Of a stretch of 64,000 nucleotides of DNA, positions 1-7,384 are shown one piece after another (the first letter of the stretch is position 1; every line of letters begins with the position of its first letter). Source of the stretch: Flavobacterium daemonense. Lineage in GTDB: Bacteria > Bacteroidota > Bacteroidia > Flavobacteriales > Flavobacteriaceae. The position numbers were made by a program, and so were the translations under genes. The stretch lies in the NCBI RefSeq assembly GCF_007341385.1, contig NZ_VJYD01000003.1, forward strand, positions 310,001 to 374,000, read 5' to 3'. The notes beneath the pieces were generated by a model. That model had not been told where the DNA came from. It did no database searches and saw nothing but the letters and a program-made list of their open reading frames with translations.

Positions 1-2204
1 GTCGCAAAACCTAAAATCAAAACCACAGAAGTATAAAAAGTACTAATTCCAGTTTCTCTCAAGGCACTGAAAACCGATCTTTTTACTTTTCCGTTGCTTT
101 GAATCAAATCATGTTTGTATTTCGCCATGAACTGAATCGCATTATCTACCGAAATTCCAAACGCAATACTAAATACCAAAATAGTTGAAGGTTTTAAAGG
201 AATTCCGAAATAACCCATTAATCCAGACGTAATGCAAAGCGGTAAAATATTCGTAATTACCGACGCCAAAACCATTTTGAACGAACGGAATAAATACAAC
301 ATCAAAATCGCAATAACAACAATCGCAAAAATCAATGATTCAATTAAGTTGTCAACCAAGTAAGATGTTCCTTTTTGGAAAACCAATGCTTTTCCGGTAA
401 CGGTAACTTCGTAGCGATCTTTCGGGAAAATTTCGGCAATTTTAGAGTTTAGTTTTTTCTCGACTTTCGCCATTTCATCTGTTCCAATATCTTTCATGAA
501 AGTTGTGATTCGAGCATATTGTCCAGTCGAATCAACGTAAGCTTTCATTAAGTTTTCTTTGCTGTTTTTGGTCGCGTTTTTAGCGTAACTCAAAATAAAA
601 GTCTGCTCTTGTGATGTCGGTAATTGGTAATATTCAGGATTTCCATTATAGAAAGCCTGTTTTGAATATTTAACCAAATTCACAATCGAAACCGGTTTTG
701 CCAATTCTGGAATTTCTGCAATGGTAGTTTGCAGTTCATCCATTTTACGAATCGTCGACGCTTTCATGACACCTTTTTTATGTTTGGTGTCAATCATGAT
801 TTCAAGTGGCATTACACCGTTGAACTCTTTTTCGTAAAATAAAATATCTTTAAAGAAAGAAGCGCTTTTTGGCATTTCACCAATCAAACTTCCCGAAACT
901 TTCATTTGCGAAACACCGATAACGCTGAAAATCAAAAGTACGCCATAAACAATATAAACGAATTTACGTTTTGTTTTAACCAAGTCTTCAACAACATTCA
1001 ACAATGTCGAAATGTACGTTTTGGTCAAATGATAAAGGTGTTTTTCTCCTGGAACCGACATGAAACTGTACACAATTGGCACAATTAAAAGCGTCAATAA
1101 ATAAACGGAAATTACGTTGATTGAAGTCACCAAACCAAATTCAAAAAGCAAATCATTTCCGGTAATCATAAACGTTGCAAAACCAATTGCCGTAGTTAAA
1201 TTCGTCATTAAAGTCGAAACTCCAATTTTTGAAATAATACGTTGCAACGCTTTTGCCTGATTATTGTGCAATTTGATTTCTTGCTGATATTTATTGATCA
1301 GGAAAATACAATTCGTGATTCCGATTACGATAATTAATGGCGGAATAATAGCCGTTAAAATCGTGATTTTATAATGGAATAATCCCAATGTTCCGAAGGA
1401 CCAGATTACACCAACAATCAAAATACAAATCGAAATAAATGTCGCGCGGAACGAACGGAAAAAGAAAAAGAAAATCAGAGAAACAGTCAATAAAGCTGCT
1501 CCAATGAACAATCCAATTTCGCCTTTCATATCATCTGCATTAATTGTTCTGATGTATGGCATTCCAGAAACTTTCAAGTCAATTCCGGTTGTTTGTTCGA
1601 ATTTATTGATTTTCGGAACCAGATTTTCAAGAATAAATGTTTTTCTTTCTGGTGTATTTACAAGTGCTTTGTTGATGTAAATTGCCGAACGAATACTTTT
1701 GGTTTCTTTATTAAAAAGCAATCCTTCATAAAAAGGAAGATTGTGAAATAAATCGTATTCTATTTTTTTTAGATATTCTGGATCAACAGCTTTGCTTTGA
1801 TCGATAAAAGGCGTGAGAACAAACTTTTCATTTACTGTATCTTTTTCAAGTTTTTTCAAATCATTTAGCGAAACAACCAAATCAACTTCTTTCGATTTTT
1901 TCAAACCTGTCATCAATTCATTCCAAGCCGCATAGTTTTTCGGCGTGAAGAATTTTGGATCCTGAAAACCAATTACAACTAGATTTCCTTCTTCACCAAA
2001 TTTGTCCAAGAATTTTTGATAATTCTTATTTGCAATATGGTTTTTAGGAAGCAAGTTAGCTTCGGTGTACGTCATAGAAAGGTTTTTCCATTGAAAACCA
2101 AGGAAAATTGTCAAGGCCGCAACAATAACTAAAATCGTAATTCGGTTTTTAAGTATGATTCGGGCAAGTTTTTCCCAAAAGCCAACTTGAATAGCGTTTT
2201 TCAT
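1..2204 (-). CDS. RND/MMPL family exporter, 3' end missing
   Basis: The gene starts at an ATG at 2204 and stays open to the left edge, giving 734 residues without a stop, so the C-terminus lies outside the window. The protein has one N-terminal membrane helix (about residues 17-35), a large periplasmic region, a block of helices, a linker near the motif KTKRKFVYIVYG, a second periplasmic region and a second block of helices ending with SVDNAIQFMAKYKHD. This twofold repeat is the RND superfamily plan, of the MMPL/hopanoid-exporter type rather than AcrB. It is expected to export lipids or other hydrophobic compounds using the proton gradient; the substrate cannot be read from sequence. It is divergent from the SMR gene. 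Confidence 0.85.
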   Translation of the reverse strand, partial: MKNAIQVGFWEKLARIILKNRITILVIVAALTIFLGFQWKNLSMTYTEANLLPKNHIANKNYQKFLDKFGEEGNLVVIGFQDPKFFTPKNYAAWNELMTGLKKSKEVDLVVSLNDLKKLEKDTVNEKFVLTPFIDQSKAVDPEYLKKIEYDLFHNLPFYEGLLFNKETKSIRSAIYINKALVNTPERKTFILENLVPKINKFEQTTGIDLKVSGMPYIRTINADDMKGEIGLFIGAALLTVSLIFFFFFRSFRATFISICILIVGVIWSFGTLGLFHYKITILTAIIPPLIIVIGITNCIFLINKYQQEIKLHNNQAKALQRIISKIGVSTLMTNLTTAIGFATFMITGNDLLFEFGLVTSINVISVYLLTLLIVPIVYSFMSVPGEKHLYHLTKTYISTLLNVVEDLVKTKRKFVYIVYGVLLIFSVIGVSQMKVSGSLIGEMPKSASFFKDILFYEKEFNGVMPLEIMIDTKHKKGVMKASTIRKMDELQTTIAEIPELAKPVSIVNLVKYSKQAFYNGNPEYYQLPTSQEQTFILSYAKNATKNSKENLMKAYVDSTGQYARITTFMKDIGTDEMAKVEKKLNSKIAEIFPKDRYEVTVTGKALVFQKGTSYLVDNLIESLIFAIVVIAILMLYLFRSFKMVLASVITNILPLCITSGLMGYFGIPLKPSTILVFSIAFGISVDNAIQFMAKYKHDLIQSNGKVKRSVFSALRETGISTFYTSVVLILGFA

Positions 2205-2384
2205 AAATTCTTTAAAAATGGTTGCAAATGTAGTGAAAATGCCTCAAAATCGTAAACAATCGATTGTATTTTACGCAATGTTAACACAATTTTGCAATTG
2301 TTTACTTGTGATAAATTTCTTATTTTCTAAGGTTTAGTCGTAAGCTTTTCTCATATTTGCAGTTAATTTAAAAGGAAAAAGAAA

Positions 2385-2714
2385 ATGAATTGGATTTTAT
2401 TGATTATTGCCGGACTTTTTGAAGTAGGATTTGCATCATGTCTTGGTAAAGCAAAAGAAACAACAGGAATTGTATCAACGTATTGGATGATTGGTTTTTT
2501 TGTATGTCTTTCAATCAGTATGATTTTATTATATAAAGCGACACAGGTTTTGCCAATTGGAACGGCTTACGCAGTTTGGACAGGAATTGGAGCCGTTGGA
2601 ACTGTTTTAGTCGGAATTTTTGTTTTTAAAGAACCGGCAGCTTTCTGGAGAATATTTTTCCTGACGACTTTGATTGCTTCAATTATTGGGTTGAAATTTG
2701 TTTCTAGTCATTAA
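2385..2714 (+). CDS. SMR family exporter, SugE/Gdx-like
   Basis: A 109-residue, four-helix inner-membrane protein of the small multidrug resistance family. The essential membrane glutamate is at residue 13 (AGLFEVGFA), and the segment LPIGTAYAVWTGIGAVGTVL is nearly identical to the SugE/Gdx subfamily, whose characterised members export guanidinium in exchange for protons. SMR proteins work as dual-topology dimers. The ATG at 2385 follows a -7-like element (CATATTTG, 2352-2359). I see no guanidine riboswitch upstream. It leads a tight run of four genes ending in a LytTR two-component system (gap of 16 bp to the next gene), an uncommon partnership. Family assignment is firm; the guanidinium substrate is inferred. 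Confidence 0.88.
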   Translation: MNWILLIIAGLFEVGFASCLGKAKETTGIVSTYWMIGFFVCLSISMILLYKATQVLPIGTAYAVWTGIGAVGTVLVGIFVFKEPAAFWRIFFLTTLIASIIGLKFVSSH

Positions 2715-2730
2715 TTTATAATTTGTTTAA

Positions 2731-3330
2731 ATGGAGATAAAATGCCAAAATGCGTATGAAAGTACTCTAGAATCGAACAAAGTTTTTTGGAAAATGACAT
2801 CAAAGAGGAGAATGATTATTCTCACTATTTTGCTTGTGTTTAGTATTTTTCTATCAGTTTATGGTGCTGTGCATTCTAAAGAATTTACTAAAGGAGAGTC
2901 TATTCATTCTGAATCAAATGTTCAGATACTTACATTCAATACATATTCAAACCGTCATATTTCGGAATCTATTGGAGTTGTAATGTTTGTAGTTGTGTTT
3001 CTTTTATTCCGTTTTCATTTTATTACAAAAAGAGTTTTTTTTAGAAAGTCGATGGAAGTTGCCAATAGATTTCTAGAAACAGGAAATGAATACGCGATTC
3101 AGTTTGATAAAGATAATGTGGAATATAAAAGCTATGACCTTTACATGAGAATAAATTGGATAAAATTTTCAAATTATAAAGTTAGCAAGAATTTTGTTTT
3201 TATAGGCGAAAAAACACTTGCTCGAGCAATATTAGTAGTTGATAAAAGGTTAATGACAGAAACTGAGTTAGATACCATGTATGGATTATTCAAATCGAAT
3301 GATGTTAGGGAAATCAAATCATTTTTTTAA
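2731..3330 (+). CDS. Small membrane protein, YcxB-like
   Basis: A 199-residue protein with two predicted membrane helices (about residues 28-46 and 80-98) and a soluble C-terminal half of beta-rich character (Y-K-S-Y-D followed by RINWIKFSNYK). This layout resembles YcxB-like proteins, whose function is unknown; the match is by overall pattern only. It sits 16 bp after the SMR gene and 10 bp before the histidine kinase gene, so co-transcription is very likely. A role as a membrane accessory of the two-component system is possible but rests on position alone. Confidence 0.7.
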   Translation: MEIKCQNAYESTLESNKVFWKMTSKRRMIILTILLVFSIFLSVYGAVHSKEFTKGESIHSESNVQILTFNTYSNRHISESIGVVMFVVVFLLFRFHFITKRVFFRKSMEVANRFLETGNEYAIQFDKDNVEYKSYDLYMRINWIKFSNYKVSKNFVFIGEKTLARAILVVDKRLMTETELDTMYGLFKSNDVREIKSFF

Positions 3331-3340
3331 TTCTTAAAAA

Positions 3341-4102
3341 ATGCAGCAAAACAATACCACGACTTTTATTTTTTTAGCCATTCTTTTAATGCTTGTTGTC
3401 ATAATTTGTTTTATGGTTTATTTGTTGATGCAGGCAAAAAAGGCAAAAGATGACGCCGAAAAAAGTTTTTATGCGCTCGAAGTAAAAGTCAATGATTTGC
3501 AGCTGGAAACTTTAGAGTCAAAATTGAATCCGCATTTGTTTAAGAATATTTTAAATTCGATTCAGTCGCACGCGTATCAAACTTATTTTGCGTTGGATAA
3601 ATTGGCGAACGTTTTGGATTATATTTTATACGAAAGCAAAAAGAAATTCGTCACAGCCAAAGAAGAAATTGATTTTGCGCTGAATTTAATCGAAATCAAT
3701 AAAATCAAAATCAGTCCGCTTTTTGAATTAAAGATCAAAACGAATATCAACAAAGAAGACAAATTATATGATCAGCCATTATTGGCTCCATTGATTTCAA
3801 TTGATTTGATTGAAAATGCCTTCAAACATGCCGATTTGCAAAGTGCCGATGCTTTTATTTCGGTTGTTTTTGAGTTTAAAGACAATGCTTTTTTTATGAC
3901 GGTTTCGAATAAAATTTCAGACAAGAAAGTATTAAAAAAGGAACGAAGCGGTTTCGGCCACGCAACTTTAGAGCATCGATTGCGTATTATTTACAAGAAC
4001 AATTTTAAACTCGATAAGTTTGTTGAAAACGATGTTTATATTGCTCATTTAAAAATAGATTTACTTGGATACAAAACTGAAATGCTTGCTTCTGGACGAT
4101 GA
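3341..4102 (+). CDS. LytS/YehU-type sensor histidine kinase
   Basis: A 253-residue inner-membrane kinase with a single N-terminal helix (about residues 9-30), a short coiled linker, then the His_kinase domain (PF06580 type). The phosphoacceptor is His65 in LNPHLFKNILNSIQSH. The ATP-binding part shows the N box (LIENAFKH, near residue 156) and a reduced G box (GFGHATLEHRLRIIY). There is no periplasmic sensing domain, so the signal may come through the membrane or a partner such as the preceding small membrane protein. Its last 38 bp overlap the start of the response regulator gene in another frame, indicating translational coupling. Confidence 0.88.
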   Translation: MQQNNTTTFIFLAILLMLVVIICFMVYLLMQAKKAKDDAEKSFYALEVKVNDLQLETLESKLNPHLFKNILNSIQSHAYQTYFALDKLANVLDYILYESKKKFVTAKEEIDFALNLIEINKIKISPLFELKIKTNINKEDKLYDQPLLAPLISIDLIENAFKHADLQSADAFISVVFEFKDNAFFMTVSNKISDKKVLKKERSGFGHATLEHRLRIIYKNNFKLDKFVENDVYIAHLKIDLLGYKTEMLASGR

Positions 4103-4784
4103 ACTTCCGGGATTGACGTACCTAAAAATGCTTTGCGAGCAAATTCCTGAATTGGAAATCGTGAAAACGTACAATAATCCTGAAAAGTTTCTTTCTGATA
4201 TTCCAGATCTCGAATTTGATTTGTTAATTTCAGATATTGAAATGCCGGGAATCGATGGTCTGCATTTAGCAGAAATGCTGCAAAATAAACTCGTTATTTT
4301 CTGCACAGCTTACAAGGAATATGCTGCTGACGCTTTTAATATCGACGCTGTTGATTATATTACAAAACCAGTAAAATTAGAACGTCTGCAAAAAGCAATT
4401 TCTAAAGCTTTGGAACGTTTTGTTAAACCAGAAACAGGAAAAAAATTCCTGCAGCTGAATACGGATAAAGGTAAAATATTGCTTTATTTTAATCAGATTC
4501 AGTACATAAAAACGGCAATCAGTGATAGCCGTGATAAAACAGTTTTATTGACGGATGGAAGTTTTCTGAATTTAAAAAACATAAAATTCGATACGCTTTT
4601 AAAGGAATTACCAGAAGCTGATTTTTGCCGAGTTAATAAAAAAGAAATTGTTGCCGTAAAAGCGATAAAATTTTTTAATCACAACGAAATTGTGCTCCAT
4701 CATCTGGAAGAAAACAATAAAAACGCAAGCTTGATTTTAAGCGAAACGTACCGTTCTGACTTTTTGAAAAAGGTGAAATTATAA
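4065..4784 (+). CDS. LytTR-family response regulator (TTG start)
   Basis: A 239-residue regulator: receiver domain (about residues 5-120) with acidic pair Asp11/Asp12, phosphoacceptor Asp57 in LLISDIEMPGIDG and the conserved Lys in DYITKPVK, followed by a LytTR DNA-binding domain (about residues 135-239). The start is unusual. The reading frame is closed by a TAG at 4056-4058, and the first in-frame ATG (about 4127) would remove the acidic pair. That leaves TTG at 4065 (or ATT at 4059) as the start, inside the kinase gene. It probably pairs with the overlapping kinase. LytTR regulators usually act on a few nearby promoters; the upstream SMR promoter is a natural candidate. Confidence 0.85.
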   Translation: MDTKLKCLLLDDELPGLTYLKMLCEQIPELEIVKTYNNPEKFLSDIPDLEFDLLISDIEMPGIDGLHLAEMLQNKLVIFCTAYKEYAADAFNIDAVDYITKPVKLERLQKAISKALERFVKPETGKKFLQLNTDKGKILLYFNQIQYIKTAISDSRDKTVLLTDGSFLNLKNIKFDTLLKELPEADFCRVNKKEIVAVKAIKFFNHNEIVLHHLEENNKNASLILSETYRSDFLKKVKL

Positions 4785-4864
4785 CTTATTACAAAGTTTT
4801 ACGGACTTATTACATAGATTTAAAATTAGCTGCAAAATTGCTTTTTCACGTAAAATTGACTTCT

Positions 4865-4872
4865 GATATTTG
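4865..4872 (+). promoter_or_regulatory. Putative -7 box for the antiporter gene
   Basis: GATATTTG fits the Bacteroidota -7 consensus TAnnTTTG at six of the eight positions including the invariant TTTG. It overlaps a TTG that could otherwise be taken as an upstream start, so it argues for the ATG at 4897, which would have a leader of about 18-20 nt. Confidence 0.5.
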
Positions 4873-4896
4873 TTCCATAATTTTAAAAAATGGGTT

Positions 4897-7167
4897 ATGA
4901 ATAACTTTAAAAACTCCTTATTTTACATTACGGTTATTGGCGGTTTTACTACTTTGATTTATTGGATAATTTCGCAAGGAGCTTCGCTTGAAGCAGGTCG
5001 AAATGTAGTAGCGAAAAAAATCGAAAGCAACCATTGGAACGATTTTCTCCAGTCAATGGTCGAAAACTTACAGCATCCGCTTGCTATATTATTGGCGCAA
5101 ATTGTAACTATTATTTTGGTTGCACGTTTGTTTGGATGGTTTTTTAGAAAAATCGGACAGCCATCTGTAATTGGAGAAATGATTGCCGGGATTGTTCTTG
5201 GGCCTTCTTTGGTAGGAATGTATTTTCCGGAGTTTTCAGCAGCTTTATTCCCAAAAGAATCTTTAGGAAATCTTCAGTTTTTAAGCCAAATCGGTTTAAT
5301 TCTTTTCATGTTCGTGATCGGAATGGAATTGGATTTGAAGGTTTTGAAAAATAAAGCGCACGATGCAGTTGTAATAAGTCACGCGAGTATTGTTATTCCG
5401 TTTGCTTTAGGTTTGACTCTGGCTTATTTTATTTACGGAACTTTTGCTCCTCAAGGCGTTGCATTTTCTTCATTCGGATTGTTTATGGGAATCGCGATGA
5501 GTATAACGGCATTTCCTGTGTTGGCAAGAATAGTGCAGGAGCGAGGTCTTCAAAAAACAAAATTAGGAACTATCGCTATTACTTGTGCCGCCGCAGATGA
5601 TATTACGGCTTGGTGTATTTTGGCTGTAGTAATTGCGATTGTAAAAGCAGGCTCATTGGCAAGTTCGCTTTATGTAATTGGTCTGGCAATTTTATATGTG
5701 ATTATCATGTTGAAAATTGTTCGTCCATTCTTAAAACGTGTCGGGGATTTAAATTCTACAAGAGAAAGTTTAAATAAACCAGTTGTTGCAATTTTCTTTT
5801 TAACACTTTTGTTTTCTGCATATGCTGCCGAATTAATTGGAATTCATGCATTATTTGGCGCTTTTTTGGCTGGAGCAATTATGCCGGAAAACAGTAAATT
5901 CAGAAATATTTTTATCGAAAAAGTAGAAGACGTTGCCATAATTGTTCTTCTGCCATTATTCTTTGTGTTTACTGGTTTGCGTACACAAATTGGATTATTG
6001 AATGATCCTGCTTTGTGGAAAATTACGGGTCTTATTATTATTGTGGCTGTTGTTGGTAAATTCTTTGGAAGTGCTTTGGCAGCGAAATTCGTTGGTCAAA
6101 ACTGGAAAGATAGCTTGGCGATAGGTGCTCTAATGAATACACGTGGATTAATGGAGTTAGTCGTTTTAAATATTGGTTATGATTTAGGCGTTTTATCGAC
6201 AGAGATTTTTACCATGATGGTGATCATGGCGTTGATTACGACTTTCATGACCGGACCTGCCTTAGACTTTATAAATTTTATTTTTAAAGATAAAGTTACG
6301 GCGGTTCCAGAGGAAATTGGAACAAAAAGCAAATACAAGATTCTGCTTTCATTTGCAACTCCCGAAAGAGGAAAAAAACTGCTGAAAATTGCAAACAGTT
6401 TGGTTAAAAAACAAGGCGATAATTCGATTGTAACGGCAATGCATTTGTCTTTAAGTACAGAAATTCACTCATTTGATGTTAAAGATCATGAACGTAAAAT
6501 GCTAGTTCCTGTTATTGAAGAATCAAAAAAGCTGAATCAAAACATGTTGAGTGTTTTTAAAGTAACAAATGATATTGATGCTGATATTATTGACACTGCA
6601 AATCAAGGTGAATATGATTTATTACTGGTTGGTTTAGGTCAATCTATTTTTGAAGGAACTTTATTGGGAAAGATTCTTGGTTTCACAACCCGAATTGTAA
6701 ATCCAGATCGTTTGATTGATAAGTTTACTGGGAAAGAAGGTTTGTTTGAAAATTCGCCTTTTGATGAAAGAACACGCCATATTATTACGAAAAGCAAAAT
6801 GCCAGTCGGGATTTTTATTGATAAAGATTTAGAAGAAGTTGATCAGGTTTTTATGCCGGTTTTCAGCAAAGAAGATGCTTATTTAATTGAATACGCCAAA
6901 AAACTAATCAATAATAATGGTTCGCAGATTACAGTTCTTGATGCAAGCGGAGAAGTGAAAAATACACGTGAAATTCAAGAAACGATTCGCTCAATCGAGC
7001 AAATTGCGCCAAATCACATTATGATTATGCACGACAGAACGATTAAAAAAGAGTTTTTAGAAAACCAGAATTTAATGATTATAAGTTTAGACAGCTGGAA
7101 AAAACTGATCGAATCTCAAAGCACTTGGCTGAACAATACGCCATCTGTTTTGATTTTGAAGCCGTAA
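4897..7167 (+). CDS. CPA2 family cation:proton antiporter
   Basis: A 756-residue inner-membrane protein. After an extra N-terminal helix (about residues 10-25), a Na_H_Exchanger domain (about residues 65-430) has the typical elements: GQPSVIGEMIAGIVLGPSL, AITCAAADDITAWCILAVV (the paired Asp of the ion site) and MNTRGLMELVVLNIG. The C-terminal 300 residues are soluble and resemble a degenerate pair of universal-stress-protein-like domains; no TrkA-N domain is evident. It probably exchanges Na+ or K+ for H+ in pH and ion homeostasis. The start is set at ATG 4897 because the longer frame would begin at a TTG that lies in the apparent promoter. Followed by a terminator and a 29-bp inverted repeat. 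Confidence 0.88.
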   Translation: MNNFKNSLFYITVIGGFTTLIYWIISQGASLEAGRNVVAKKIESNHWNDFLQSMVENLQHPLAILLAQIVTIILVARLFGWFFRKIGQPSVIGEMIAGIVLGPSLVGMYFPEFSAALFPKESLGNLQFLSQIGLILFMFVIGMELDLKVLKNKAHDAVVISHASIVIPFALGLTLAYFIYGTFAPQGVAFSSFGLFMGIAMSITAFPVLARIVQERGLQKTKLGTIAITCAAADDITAWCILAVVIAIVKAGSLASSLYVIGLAILYVIIMLKIVRPFLKRVGDLNSTRESLNKPVVAIFFLTLLFSAYAAELIGIHALFGAFLAGAIMPENSKFRNIFIEKVEDVAIIVLLPLFFVFTGLRTQIGLLNDPALWKITGLIIIVAVVGKFFGSALAAKFVGQNWKDSLAIGALMNTRGLMELVVLNIGYDLGVLSTEIFTMMVIMALITTFMTGPALDFINFIFKDKVTAVPEEIGTKSKYKILLSFATPERGKKLLKIANSLVKKQGDNSIVTAMHLSLSTEIHSFDVKDHERKMLVPVIEESKKLNQNMLSVFKVTNDIDADIIDTANQGEYDLLLVGLGQSIFEGTLLGKILGFTTRIVNPDRLIDKFTGKEGLFENSPFDERTRHIITKSKMPVGIFIDKDLEEVDQVFMPVFSKEDAYLIEYAKKLINNNGSQITVLDASGEVKNTREIQETIRSIEQIAPNHIMIMHDRTIKKEFLENQNLMIISLDSWKKLIESQSTWLNNTPSVLILKP

Positions 7168-7194
7168 ATAGTTTTAAAAATCTCAATATAAAAA

Positions 7195-7236
7195 TTCCAA
7201 ATTCCAATTTTTTGATTGGGGTTTGGGATTTTTTAT
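7195..7236 (+). terminator. Hairpin with T-rich tail after the antiporter gene
   Basis: CCAAATTCCAAT pairs with ATTGGGGTTTGG (with G-T wobble) around a short T-rich loop, followed by a T-rich run. The same CAAATTCC/GGAATTTG theme recurs after leuS (22646), after the ECF operon (24960) and after hemD (26656), so it is a stock terminator of this genome. Confidence 0.6.
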
Positions 7237-7241
7237 TTTTT

Positions 7242-7343
7242 GTCATTTCGACCGAAGGGAGAAATCACACAAGAAATTCCGCAAAGAAAATCGCCAATCT
7301 TTGTCGAGTTACAAGTGTGATTTCTCCCTTCGGTCGAAATGAC
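7242..7343. repeat. Perfect 29-bp inverted repeat between convergent genes
   Basis: The arms at 7242-7270 and 7315-7343 are exact reverse complements (core TTTCGACCGAAGGGAGAAAT), separated by 44 bp. The element fills the gap between the convergent antiporter and DUF5686 genes. An inverted repeat of this length conserved without mismatch suggests a REP-like dispersed element or a processed transcript end. Confidence 0.85.
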
Positions 7344-7384
7344 AAGCAGTACGTAAATTGGAATTTTAAATTTAGAGCTTATCC

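Noticed and set aside
2205..2384. Guanidine riboswitch before the SugE/Gdx-like gene
   Set aside because: I looked for the conserved ACGR/GGG-type hairpin loops and saw none; only promoter-like text is present.
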